Source of the DNA: Juglans regia
Taxonomy: Eukaryota; Streptophyta; Magnoliopsida; Fagales; Juglandaceae
Length of the DNA stretch: 64,000 bases
Assembly: GCF_001411555.2 (NCBI RefSeq)
Contig: NC_049912.1
Span: 18,584,341 to 18,648,340, forward strand
Direction: 5' to 3'
The notes under the pieces were generated by a model. That model was not told the DNA's origin. It saw only the letters and a list, made by a program, of their open reading frames with translations, and did no database searches. Each line of letters opens with the position of its first letter. The stretch's first letter is position 1. This document shows positions 9,481 through 21,008 of the stretch, piece after piece. A program made the position numbers and the translations under genes.

Positions 9481-12024
9481 TGTAACGACCTGATCCTATA
9501 TTTTTAAGAATAAATTATAGATAATTTTTTAAGTTCAATAAATAAGTTAAAGCCCATATGAGAATTATCAGATAATTTTTCAAAAATCCTAGAGTTAAGG
9601 CTCCATTATTATTATTTTATTTTTAGTTTTTATTTTTTATTTTTTAACTCTAAGCACATGTGTGTTAGAGTTCAAACACTATTACCATTCTTACTTCCTC
9701 TTCATAATAAAACTCCTAGCTACCGGATTTTATTCTATAAAATTCAAACATGCATGAAATCTAATCCACTTCCATGCACATACGTCTCTTCTTCTTCTTC
9801 ACTAGGGTTTTCATTGGTATATATATAGAGGCTTATTATGTCCAGTCCGAGCCATTATTTCCAACGTGAACAACCAGCCTCTTCCTCAAGCCAAAACCAA
9901 ACCCAACAACCCACGCCTTCTTCCCCACGTCGCACTCTGATCCCCTCCACGCCAACCCAAACTACAAGCCGCACTCCTTAAGCCCTTGCACGCTGCCCTC
10001 CACTTCACGCACGGCCTCTAGGCCACATCCAGGAAAAAGCAACCGTTGCCCCTGTCGTGAAAACCAAACCACCCGCACGGCCAAGCCAACCACAAGCACA
10101 CAGCCTTCCTCCACCGTGAGCTGTTCCTTTCGTTGCCTTTCACCTCGGCACTAGAGAAGCCACACAACCCGTGAGTCTTTCACCGAGAGAGTCTCGATTT
10201 TATCCACCTCTAAACACAACCAACGCTCACCGTAGAACAAACACGAGACCACCGCACAACCACACACACAGCAGTACACCAAGAACCACCAACTCTCCCA
10301 CACGCAGCAACCATAGCGCTTCCTCTCCACCCTCGAAAGCAGCCCAAACACAGTAGCCACCATCATCATCTTCCGTGGAAAGCGAAAGCTGGAGCTGCTC
10401 TGTTTTGAAGCCAACGAGATAGAGCATCCTTGCCCAAACCGAGAGCCACGTTTTGCCACTGTTGGGCCGCGACGCCACCATCAGCAGCAACAGATGACGT
10501 CGGAGATCTAGCTTCCATCGCCCAGTGATGCCCAGCGCCACGGCCCGAAGCCCCCATGCACACTGCGTGGTGCATAAAAATTTCTCTCTCACTCATTCTC
10601 TCTCTCGGCATCGCACTAACCAGCCCAAAGGAACCCAATCGCGCCGCCTTGGCTCCCAGCCGCCGTGCCGGACAGCTCCTCTCCTCGTTGAGTTCGTCCC
10701 CTGTAAACGCATGCCTCCTTTCCACTCTCCCGATACTGTTTCTCTACAATTATATAAGATGTATTTTAGGTTTCAGTAGGTTATTGATACAATTACAAAA
10801 ATGCCCCTTTGTATTGTTTTCCCAAAATGCCCATGCCCAATATGTTGTTTTTCCAAAAATACCCATGTCTATTTAGGATTAAAAGATGAGAATATTTTAG
10901 TGTTAGGAAGAATCTAGGTTTAGAAAATATAGACTATTTTAGTAGTTTAGGTTTTAAATAAAGTTACAAGTTTAATTAGAAATTTATGAAAAATTGCGTG
11001 TTTATTTTTATAGGCGACCGACTACGCACTGAAAATAGTGGATTAGCATTGCAAGGTAAGTAATTTTGATCACAAATTAGGATCATCACAGTTCAGCTTA
11101 TATATAAGTATTATTCAAGCCAGTTCATTGACAGCCATTATTTATGAACCACTCATGTCATATGCAAACATGTCATCTAGCATAGCATACGATCATGTCA
11201 TTCCGCATCATATTCAAATTCAAAAATTATAATTATATGTGTATTATGTTATGCATCTCATGTGTATAAAACACGTAAGCTATCTTAAGTTCAAGTGCAA
11301 GACAAGATCAGATCAGTTAATCATATGGCCATTCAGATGCATGGTACTAATGCAGTTCAGTTTCAGGGTGAATGTGCAAGCCACGGACTCAAGCGTGGTC
11401 CACCATAGTATGCCAGAATACTATCAGCGGCTCCCCTTGCTGCATCAAGATGTGGGGCCTGTGCACAACCTCGCACACATGGTTAAATGTGTGGGCCAAT
11501 CAGCTAAGTCAAATCAGTCAGTTAATTCAGATAAATCAATCATAAGCATCAATATGAACAGTCATGAATTTTAAGCCTTCAACATGAAAACTTTTATGAA
11601 AACCTTATGTTTATTATGTTTACATTGTGATGGATTTCTTGCTGAGTCTTCGACTCATTTTAGTTTGTTTTCATGTTTTTAAACCACTCAGGTGATGACA
11701 TTTAAGAGGATGATACTGCAAGACAGGACTTGACCCCGAGAGGCGAGGCAAAGGCCTAGACAAATTATGCTATGATTAGTTTTATAGTTTAAGGTTTAAA
11801 TAAATTATTTTGATAAACACATAAGACTTTTGTATTTTTTTTAAATAAGTGCGTCCGCGGACTTTATTTTGGATTTTCAGTATTTATTGAAATTTGTGTT
11901 ATTTATGGAAATCTTTCGCATCTGGCGCTTTGTTAAAAAGAAAAGCTGTTAAGTTTAAGTTTAGTAGTAGCACACTGGCTCCCCGAAAATTCTAAAATGT
12001 CTTTTTGGGAAGCGGGATGTTACA
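9481..12024 (+). mobile_element. Large solo LTR (2544 bp), Gypsy-type
   Basis: Starts TGTAACGACC and ends GATGTTACA, flanked by a perfect 5-bp duplication ACCTA (9476-9480 and 12025-12029), with no internal domain: a solo LTR. It is homologous at both ends to the LTR at 53216-54737. Inside are a TATA-like run at about 9818-9828, then a C-rich leader-like stretch (about 9845-10490) almost free of ATG, then a splice-donor-like CAAGGTAAGTA at about 11051. The overlapping open frames on both strands at 10150-10780 come from the GC-rich composition and match nothing I know. Confidence 0.88.
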
Positions 12025-12029
12025 ACCTA

Positions 12030-12895
12030 TGATATGTATAACCATATTCAATGTCAACCCATTTTTATGAACCCTCGATGAAATATGACAATATGATTGT
12101 AATCCAATTATGTAAATATGTTGATTTCTTTGTTTGTCTGGAATGGACGCTATGTCATGAAATCACTCTTTATGTTATTCTTGTTGTTGCCCTAAGTAGA
12201 TGACATGTCCAGATAACCATGCTTTAATGTTCGGCCTTATGCAATGAGTGGATGTGCAAACCACAAACCTAATTGTAGTCCACCATATGTTATGCTATGA
12301 TTGATACGGTCAACTACAATTAGACCGATACATATATGTTATGATGGCCATTATGCAAGATTAACAATTCATGCATGAAACATATTAGATGCATAGACTC
12401 AATCATTCACTCATCCATGTTACATAAATTGCCATAATTACTTACTAAATTCTGCCTATGTTTCTGTTGAATGATCCATATATTATATATATAAGTGCGA
12501 TTATGTATGAAACGTTTTTAAGCAAAGTTGAAGGTTAAGTTAAATTATGTTTCCGATATGATGTGTTATTTACTTATTCTTCGAAACACTTTTATTTATT
12601 TATTTTTCATATTTTAATGTCCCAGATGATAATGGCATGGACGCCAAGCAGGAGGGCCAGGAGTAGATTTTTTTTTGGAATTTTAGACCGTACAAATAAG
12701 TGTTATTTCTACATAGGACTAGTTTATGTAGACATTTTTTTATGTTCTTGTTTTCATTTTATGAAACTTTATTATGCTAAGCTAGTTTTATGATTCAATA
12801 AATAAGGTACTTTTATGATGTTAAATCTCTTTACCATGCGTAAAGTTATGAATGCATGTAAGATTATTGACCAATGGGAAATTGTGCTAATGTTC
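12030..12895 (+). mobile_element. Last segment of the 3.2-kb LTR-like insertion
   Basis: Non-coding. 12340-12700 is the inverted counterpart of about 430-760 at the left edge. It ends at about TGTTCA before the chromovirus relic resumes with a CTTGC flank. Confidence 0.45.
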
Positions 12896-13587
12896 ACTTG
12901 CAACTCCTTACACTAAATTGTTAAATAAGAATGCATTTCAATGGTCCACCATTGTTGCTAAGGCTTTCCAAGATCTCAAGAAAGTAGTTACAAATTCTCC
13001 TACTTTGGCCTTTCCTAATTTTGATAAAAAGTTTTTAGTGGAATGTAATGCTTATAGTGAAGGTATGGGCATTGTTGTTATGCAAGAGAGCAGATCGATA
13101 GCAATTTTTAGCCAAGTTTTGAAAGGCATAGTTTTGGATCTTTCTATTTGTGAGAAAGAACTTCTGGTCTTAGTGCATCTAGCGAGGAAGTGGATGCCTG
13201 ATTTGCTTGGCAGGTCATTTAAGGTTAAAGTAAGCCACCATTGCTTGAAGTTTCCTTTTGGAGTAAAGGGTTGCTACCCCTTCTCAACATAAATGGATTT
13301 CGAGATTGTTTGGTTATAATTTTCTACTGAATACAAGAAGGATATCAAAATAAATTAGTAGATGGTTTGTCTTGGAAGGCTTCATGTAATGAGGAGGTTG
13401 GTAGTGAAGAGGTTGATATTTCCTCTTTCTTCTATTTAATATCTTTTTCTTTTCCTAACTGAGTATAAGAAATTAAGGCAACTTGGCAATGCTCCTAAAA
13501 AACAATTTTCCTTTTGTGATGGACTATTAGTGAAGAAAGACACAACTTATGTTGGGGATCACTACACTTTGAAGTAGACCATCCTGG
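12896..13587 (+). pseudogene. Chromovirus relic, RNase H part
   Basis: The frame 12918-13292 reads as RNase H: KNAFQWS, then LAFPNFDKKFLVECNA (the first catalytic Asp of 'ECDAS' has become Asn), FSQVLKG, CEKELLVLV and RKWMPDLLG. After 13292 the frame breaks at the 'TPSQHKWISRLFGY' region and continues with stops to about 13590, where a solo LTR is inserted. The lost Asp and the stops make it inactive. Confidence 0.75.
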
Positions 13588-13592
13588 ATTAT

Positions 13593-14375
13593 TGATATGA
13601 ACACGTGGGAATGAAATCCCTTGAACCTACAATCAATTTGAACACTCACCCAAGAAAGTAAAAAATCAAGTCAATGGATGGAGAATTTAGACCCATTGAG
13701 AACTCATTTCAAGAACCTAGATTATAGTAAAATCTAGACACGTTGAAAAACATATCTCAAGAACCCAGATTACAAGGAGGAAAGCCACAAAAGTTGTGAT
13801 TTACCTTTGATAAGTTCAAAAGTTCAATCAAGAACAAGAGGAGTAAACTCAACTCACAATGAAAATTCAATATTATCTAAAGAGTTTGTGTTGAACGGCT
13901 ACAAGGTATTTAAATACCTAAACTCCAATTAACCCTAGGCCAAAACAAGGCCCATTTTACCCAAAATGTCCCTGGATGAACAGTAACGCAGCTACAGTAA
14001 CTCTTGAAAGCCTAGTTCAACAAAATAAAACATGTGAGCCAAGCATCCTCAAGCCCAATTATTCTAGACTAATTCTTATAACAATAAAATAAGCTCATTT
14101 AATGAAATAAATAAGTGCAAGACTTTCAATCACATAAACATAATAATAGGCCCTAATTTATGTTACACTCTTTCATAACTTGTATCACATGGATGATCAC
14201 TGGATCTCCTTCTCTCAAATCCATCTTGAATATTCGGCTCTTGCTAGACTCGTCCCAAGTTGATTGCACCAATCATTGCATTGATTCATTGCACTTCTTA
14301 GCTCTCGATCTTGTGATTGCCTCATCTGAGACTTGCAAAGGATTTTTAAGACTTGGTCCACCTTGGTGTCCATCA
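13593..14375 (-). mobile_element. Solo LTR (783 bp) inside the chromovirus relic
   Basis: Begins TGATATGAAC and ends CCATCA, flanked by a perfect duplication ATTAT (13588-13592 and 14376-14380). It is clearly homologous to the two LTRs of the 18065-22694 element, so it is a recombined copy of that family. The open frame starting at 14160 runs from this LTR into the integrase relic and is an artefact of the junction. Orientation is set by comparison with the full element. Confidence 0.88.
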
Positions 14376-14380
14376 ATTAT

Positions 14381-15600
14381 ATTCATAGTAGCTCATTGGG
14401 AGGTCATTCTAGTAATCAAAAAACCTATCACTGAGCTAAGTTTGGTTTTTATCAAAAATGTATCAACAATGGCATTAAGAAATTTTTTTGTGAATGTTTT
14501 ACCCGTTAATGTAAGAGGTGGAAAATATTCATCATGTGGGTCAAATCCATCCCTTATCTATACCTCAAAATCTGATATCTTTATGAATTTCATAGACGAT
14601 TTGTCCATGTCTTGTGGGTATAGTGTCATCTATATTGTTGGCCATTTTTCTACGTATGCCCACTTTATTCTAATTTCTCATCCCTATTCTACCATTAAAA
14701 TAGCTCATCCATTTTTCTCTTATGTTTTCAAGTTGCATGGGTTTCATACTAGTGTAGTCAATGGTAGAGACCCTGTGTTCACTAGTTCATTCTAGACAGA
14801 GTTACTTCAGTAGCAAGGTAAACAACTTCTCAATTTCATGGACAGATAAAGGTAGTCAATAAGTGTGTTAAACATTACCTGAGGTGCTTTGTAAGATAAT
14901 AGGTTAAGTAGTGGTCAAAGTCGTTACAATTTGTTTAGTGGTGGTATAACATTATTCACCACTTTGTTGCCAAGCTTACACCCTTTTAGGTGGTCTATGG
15001 TTTCTGCCTCCTCGTTTGGTTGACTATATTCCAGGTACTACTTAGAATATCATTGTTGAAGCTAACCTTCACTATAGAGATCAAATTTTAGCACTATTGA
15101 AACACAATTTGTTAGCAACCCAAGAGCATATAAAGTTCCATGCTAATAAGAATCGAACATAAAGGGTTTTCGAATTAGATGACTGGGTATCCCTAAGGTT
15201 GTAGTCATGTCGTTAGAAGTCGCTTGCCTTTCAAAAAAGCTTCGAGCTTTCTCCATAATTTCATGGACTATTCAAGATTTCGATAAGGTGGTGTACAAGC
15301 TGAATCTACCATTGTCTTCCCACCTCCGTCCTATATTCCATGTCTCTTGCCTAATGAAATGCTTGGGTTAGCAAGTAATTTCGTTACCCACCTTACCTCT
15401 AGTGGATTCAAATGGTGTGATTTAGTCGAAACTCGAAAAGATTGTTCAAATGAGAGTTAGTTAAGAAGCATGGGAACTAGGCATATACAAATGTACTAGT
15501 TCACTAGAAAGGTACTCATGATGAGGATTTTACTTGGGAATAATTTCATTCCCTCGAGGCTTGCTATCCCCATCTTGCTTGAATAATGTTTTGATTGTTA
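14381..15600 (+). pseudogene. Chromovirus relic, integrase to chromodomain
   Basis: Continuation of the relic after the solo LTR. Readable in changing frames are the zinc region (LLGGHS), the core start FMNFIDDLSMSCGY (first Asp retained), FKLHGFHTSVVNGRDPVFTSSF (SDRD altered to NGRD), HHFVAKLTPFQVVYGF, a piece with PSSYIPC ('HPVFHVS' region), and a chromodomain-like end near 15500-15590 (EDFTWE). Many stops and shifts are present, so it is long dead. Confidence 0.75.
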
Positions 15601-16140
15601 ATACAGTTATGACCTTGGTCGAACCTCAAGGACTAGGTTTTTCAAAGAGTAGGCAAATGCCATGGGTCTAGAATTATTAGAGCTATGGAGGTAAAAGGTT
15701 CAATATGTAATCAACATATGATCAATTGCATGTGAATGAAGAAGACATGTGTAGACTTGTAATGAATTGTAGATAATTATACAGGTGTAAGTAGTGGTTA
15801 CAAGTTAGTTACAAACTAGATTGTTGTATAGGTTAATTGTTAAATCTATTATTAGGCCCATTTGAGTATAAGTAGTACTATGTAATAATTCAGAAGCCAT
15901 CAATGAATGATATGAAGAAACCAGGGCTGAAGGCTACCTCGAACTATGCTATCATTTGTTATTTTAAGATTTATTTTCTTTCTTCACCATCAAAATTGCA
16001 TTTTTGCATTGGATCCGTTACATCCAACCAAAAATATCCTTAATCCATGGATTTGAACAAAAAAAAAAAAACTTCATGACATCAATAACCTTTTATTGAT
16101 TTCTGTGTCCGAATACAAGTTGATGTGTTTTGAGACAAAA
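15601..16140 (+). other. Probable degenerate 3' LTR of the chromovirus relic
   Basis: No gene. After the pol relic the sequence ends near 16022 with CCGTTACA, resembling an LTR end, and contains a motif around CAATGAATGATATGAAG typical of the transcribed part of such LTRs. No matching 5' LTR was identified, so this is inference. Confidence 0.3.
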
Positions 16141-18059
16141 GTGTAACACTCCATCCCTTTAGGGTTGTTAAAGGAACTAAATGCTACTAACATTAAAATC
16201 TTTCCTACAAAATTCATAATATTCAGAGTATTTTATTAAAGAAAACCTCTAAAAGATTTGAACTTTCTGTTGCATGTATTGAAAGAAATGCAAATAGTCA
16301 TGTGCTAAAAATGTGATGCTCTCAACCTCACTTGGAATTTAAAGGAAGTCGAGGCGTTAGGATATGCAACACTGATCACACACCCCTTACGTTCGTGACA
16401 AATAATATGCGTGAATCTAATTTGTTACTAGTAATATAAAATCATCACAGCAAAAAGGTGATATAAAAACTTGTAACAAATATGTTTCATCCTAATTTAA
16501 ACTTTTTTATAACCACCATAAAGTACTCATGTTACAAAACATAAACCATAAACTAAAAACATTGTCAATCATTTACAAATATACATAAACCATGTCTCCA
16601 AAATATTTTATAACTACAAGTTCAACTTTTATGATACTTCTAATTAACAAACTCTAGGTTGTTAGTCTACTCCTCCTCCTCTTGGTCTCGATCTATGTGC
16701 TCTACAATAGAGCCTATGGTTCTGAAGAGTGGGACCATAGTGGGATTATCACGGTGGATTATAAAAGTCTCATAAGTTAACTATAGAACTAAACTCATGA
16801 TAATTATACAATGGCATATATTAACAAATGTGCAAATGAATATGAATGCCAATGCACATATTAAAAAGACTCATACAACTTTCTTTGAAATCTCTAAATT
16901 TTTCAACACCAAAATTTTTATCTTATTAATCGTAACCCCATGGTCTCCCATCATAACCATGTGCCCGTCTATCTCTCTTTATCTCATATTTGAGTAACGT
17001 TTACTTATATGACTTCATCTCAAGAATGCATTAAGCATCTCTAGCCTCCACCAACAAGAAGGCTCCCAACGTCTCAAGACCATTATGTATCTCTACTGTG
17101 GCGTTTATTGTTCGTAATCAATCGTGGAATACCACTCCATTCTTAAACATTTCGTAGTGGATAAAAGTGTCCCACTAGAATAATCCTTCATTCTAGCATT
17201 GAAGTCGTGGCATTTTGTAATTAACTTTATGCTTTATGCAATAATGTCATATTTATGCAAAATATAGAATTTCTTCCAAAGGCTAATGCCAATTCGATAA
17301 GAATAAATATCATGCCCAACTCCAACAGTTAATAATCAATCATTGACCTTAATGAGTGAAGTTCAAAAGTAACTTACAATTTCTCTTTAATTCTGGTTTT
17401 GTTCTGTACTCCTTTTATGCATAGTATATACAACAATGGTTTAGAAACCAATAAAAAATAGCTCGAGACTTAAAAATCCTTGTTGAACACTACATACATA
17501 ATTTAATCTAAACTATAATTTTCTAGTTAAATTCATCAAAGCTCGTTAGCCTTAAAACTCATCATTGTGGTACAAAAACTACAGACTATTCAAACTTAAC
17601 CTTGGGTCAAGGCAAAGCCGAGTTCTTCACCATTGTAGAGCACTCTACTTAAGTGTGCTTAGCCTAACGTTCTAATGAAATCTTATACAAAAACATTTTA
17701 TGTCATTTTGACCCAAGAGCACTTAGCTTTCGCCAACCAAGCACTTAAATTTCATACACGCAAGTACATGGTTAGGTTCAACACAAAATCACATTTTACT
17801 CACTGTACTATAAACCGACGTTACTATTTGTTCAACTTTTAAAAACAAAGGTTAAGATCATATTTTATTCATCAAGTTATTATCCAAAAGTCAATAAATT
17901 CCAAACATATATATATATATATAATCTGAAACTAAGGTTACTCCTTCAGGCAGTACATCCTTCATGTGTTAGAAAACTAGAACAGAGACTTATTTCATCA
18001 ACCAACAGAAGCTCGCCTACGTAAGTTACCAACTTCTATTTCCCCTCAAAGATAGCCAC
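16141..18059 (-). other. Non-coding repeat-rich DNA, probably LTR-derived
   Basis: Starts at TGTAACACTCCATCCC, a common LTR opening. Read on the minus strand, 16640-16690 carries a GAGACCAAGAGGAGGAGGAG motif like those in the LTR relics at 12.6 and 24.0 kb. There are many stops in all frames and no protein is recognisable. This DNA continues at 22700 across the inserted element. Confidence 0.35.
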
Positions 18060-18064
18060 CGTAT

Positions 18065-18930
18065 TGATATGAACCTGAGGGAATGAAATTCCTTGAACTC
18101 ACAATCAATTTGAAAACTCTCCAAGAAAGTCTAAATCATGTCAATGGATGCAAAATCTAGACTCGATGAGAATTCGTTTCAATAACCTAGATTATATTAA
18201 AATATAGACCCGTTAAATAACTCATCTCAAGAACCCAGATTACAAAGAAGAACACCACAAAGGTTATGATTTACTTTTGATAAGTTCAAAAGTTTAATTA
18301 AGAACAAGAGGAGTAAAACTCAACTCACAATGAATAATTTCATCAAATTTCATAAACTTCTTAACATAAGGCAACAAAGAGTATTTAAAGTAAAAGCTAA
18401 TCAAACCTTAGCCAAAATAAATCTCCATCTTCCAAAAATGCCTCTGGATGAACAGTGTCGCGGCTACAGTACTCGCTACACTAAAACCCTAACCCTAGTT
18501 CAGTAAAATAATAACTTTCCAAATAAGCCCTTGGCCAAAATACAAGGCCTTTCCAAAAAACCCTGGTTCATAAGAAATAAGACATATGTGGGCCAAGCAA
18601 CCTCAAACCCAATTATTCTAGATTAATTCCTATAACTAATAAAATAAGCCCCTTTAATGAAATAAACAAGTTCATAGCCTTTAATCACATAATCATAATA
18701 ATAGACTCTAATTTATGTTGCACTATTTCATAGCTTGTATCACGTGCATGATCACTGGATCTCCTTCTCTCAAGCCCATATTGAATATCCGGCTCTTGTT
18801 AGACTCTTCCCAAGTGGATTGCACAAATCCTTGCATTATTTCCTTCATCTTCTTAGCTCTTGATCTTATAATTGGCTTATCTGGAACTTGCAAAGGATCT
18901 TTAAGTCTAGGCCCACTTAAGTTCCCATGA
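18065..18930 (-). repeat. 3' LTR of the 18-22.7 kb element
   Basis: Begins TGATATGAAC; the expected CA end has become GA. It is homologous to 21831-22694 and 13593-14375. Confidence 0.88.
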
Positions 18931-19220
18931 TTTCCCCTCCTCAAAAGGATTCGATCTCGAATCTCCACCTGGATCAAAGGGGAAAAGGTTAGTAACATTG
19001 AAAATAGTAGAAACATGATACTTACCTGGAAAATCCACTTTATATGCATTTTCTTTAATTTTCTCTAGTATTTGAAAAGGTTCATCCAAACTATTCCTGT
19101 CATCAACAAGCAAAACCTTCAAATCTAAAAGAGTAAATGGATTAAAACCATAAATAATGTCAAACAGAGAATAAGAAATAGTACTATGCAAGGTTTTATT
19201 ATATGCACACTCTAATAAGG
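18931..19220 (-). pseudogene. Integrase C-terminal region
   Basis: The frame reads, in order, CAYNKTLHSTISYSLFDIIY (the 'SPFEIVYG' region), FNPFTLLDL, then a jump to LEKIKENAYKVDFPGKYHVS, FNVTNLFPFD and NPFEEG, the usual C-terminus of this Gypsy group. The basic stretch between these pieces is deleted. It is open, but useless without the core. Confidence 0.8.
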
Positions 19221-19585
19221 GCAAATGGTACTTCCGCAAACATCCATGTAACAGTTCAATGAATGGCAAATGATACTTCCACAAATGTACGTGAAACACA
19301 CCTAAAGCTTTCGTTGCCCCAAAATGATCACTCCAGTTATATACAAACTTAATGAATGGCAAGCAATACTCCCACAAACGTTCATGCAACACGTTAATCA
19401 ATAACAAATGATACTTCCACAAACGTTTATACAACACGTCAATGAATGGCAAATGATACTCCCACAAACGTTCATGCAACACATCAATGAATGACAAATG
19501 ATACTTCCACAAACGTTCATGCAACACATCATTGAATGACAAATGATATTCCTACAAACATTCATGCAATACAATAAAAGTCTTT
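19220..19585 (-). repeat. 45-bp coding minisatellite replacing the integrase catalytic core
   Basis: About seven 45-bp units, each encoding a 15-residue motif of the form DVLHERLWEYHLPFI. The start of the motif (VLHE) matches the zinc-domain end and its second half (W-YHLPFI) matches the segment after the catalytic core, so the unit is a deletion junction that was then amplified. One larger unit (around 19285-19340) repeats more of the zinc-domain side (DHFGATKALG). The unit length is a multiple of three and the frame stays open through most copies. Confidence 0.85.
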
Positions 19586-20000
19586 CTTACACCAAGGTTA
19601 CCCAACAAACCACCATGTCTATCACACATAAACAACTTATGCATAAAACTAGTAAGCATACAAAATCTATTCTCTCTAAACAAGTACCAATCTAGTTTAT
19701 ATAACTTACCAAACGATGCTTTCCCACTTGTTCCATACACACTAGCAAAGTCATCATCATTAGCATGCAATTCCTTATTATATTCAAATCTCAACAATTT
19801 TGCATCTAAAATGAAGATAAGGACATACCTTCTTGCTAAAGCATCAACCACAAAATTTTTCATACCTTATGTGTATTTGAGTACATGAGGAAAAGTATCA
19901 ATACAGTCCTCCCACTTAGCATGCATTCTAGTCAGCAACTTATATTGTCCATTCATGTGTGTCAAGGACCCATGTTCTTGAAAGAAATGTTGGTTAGGCA
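19552..20000 (-). pseudogene. RNase H end and integrase zinc region
   Basis: The frame 19552-19863 reads VVDALARRY (the 'VADALSRR' end of RNase H), then LLRFEYNKELHANDDDF, LFRENRFCM and GGLLGNLGVRKT of the integrase zinc region. Upstream, in another frame, the 'HAKWVE' tail of RNase H is visible to about 20000. Reverse transcriptase is missing between here and about 20040. Confidence 0.75.
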
Positions 20001-20032
20001 TTATCGCACTTGGCACAAATCAATGTAGTACT

Positions 20033-21008
20033 TTATCTCCCTAATACGTGGCAATCCACTAAACACACCCTAGGAAACACGACCCCATTTCCCTGCAACA
20101 AAGAGACAACAATACTAAGCAAAGATACGTCAAGTTCGTTAGTACTAAGAATTGCCTTAGCATAAAAACTCACTTTTCTCTTTGTTTTTCTCTCACTTTC
20201 TTCACTCTCTCTTTTCTTTCCACTCACTTCTTCTGTTTCACTCTCTTTTTTTCTATTACCCTCTTTTTCTTCGTTTTTTTTTTGTACTCTCGACCTCACA
20301 ATTGATTTCCAACCCATTCTCTCTTTTTCTTGAGGTCTCAACCTCACTGTTATCTTTTTTTCTCTTTCTCTCCTTTTCTGCCTCACTATTTCTTTTTTTC
20401 TCAATCTCACATTCACTTTTACTTTTTAGCTCAATCTCACTTTCACTCTTTCTTTTTAGCTCAATCTCTTTTTCACTATTTCTTTTTTGATCACTCTCAC
20501 TTTCACTCTTTCTTTTTTGAGCAACCTCACTTTTCAATTTCAATTGGTCCCCATGGACTTGTGTTGGAGCTAAAAGAACAAGTTTGATTATTTTTCCATC
20601 TTGTTCAAAACTGTACATGTTCCTTAACCCATCATGGATCACCTTCCTATCATACTGTCATGGTTTCTCCAACAAAATATGACTAGCATGCATAGGCACT
20701 GCATCACAAAGGACCATATCCTGGTATTTTCCAATTGAAAAATAAACGAGCACTTGCTTATTTACCATAATCTCCCCACAATCACTCAACCACTGCAACA
20801 TATATGGTCTAGGATGTTTCAAGGTAGGTAAATTCAATTTCTCATTTCTAATTACCGCATTTTGATGATCTATCATATCTCTCACTTCACCTAACACCAA
20901 GTTCAACCGCTCAGACTGTTGTTGCATGGATTGCAATACAAAGGATGAATTATCTGTCATCCCCTTTAGTGAAGAGCCACTCTGATGAGACATTGTAAAG
21001 TGTTGCAC
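20033..21008 (-). pseudogene. gag N-terminus fused to protease tail and charged linker
   Basis: The upstream frame (20658-21008) starts near MSHQSGSSLKGMTDN with a coiled-coil-like VLQSMQQQSERLNLVL segment. It then jumps straight to LNLPTLKHPRPYMLQWLSDC and MHASHILLEKP, the end of the protease; the zinc knuckle and the DTG/DSG active site are deleted. After a stop the next frames give VIHDGLRNMYSF, then long Lys/Ser/Glu repeats (20150-20540, plus strand T/C-rich), then SFYAKAILSTNELDVSLLS and VFPRVCLVDC, which normally precede reverse transcriptase. Confidence 0.8.

Noticed and set aside
10150..10780. Overlapping open frames on both strands of the GC-rich part of the solo LTR as genes
   Set aside because: They overlap each other on both strands, lie within a transposon terminal repeat, and show no domain; high GC content lowers stop frequency.
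14160..14795. 211-codon frame as a single gene
   Set aside because: It crosses the end of a solo LTR at 14375 into an integrase relic; the first part is LTR sequence and the second a decayed integrase.
18907..19542. Repeat protein with the LWEYHLPFI motif as a novel host protein family
   Set aside because: It lies between proper LTRs with a target duplication and is continuous with integrase zinc-domain and C-terminal sequence, so it is element-derived; it is kept as a finding on that basis only.
20182..20587. Plus-strand Phe/Ser/Leu-rich frames as membrane proteins
   Set aside because: They are the antisense of the Lys/Ser/Glu-rich linker of the Gypsy element on the minus strand.
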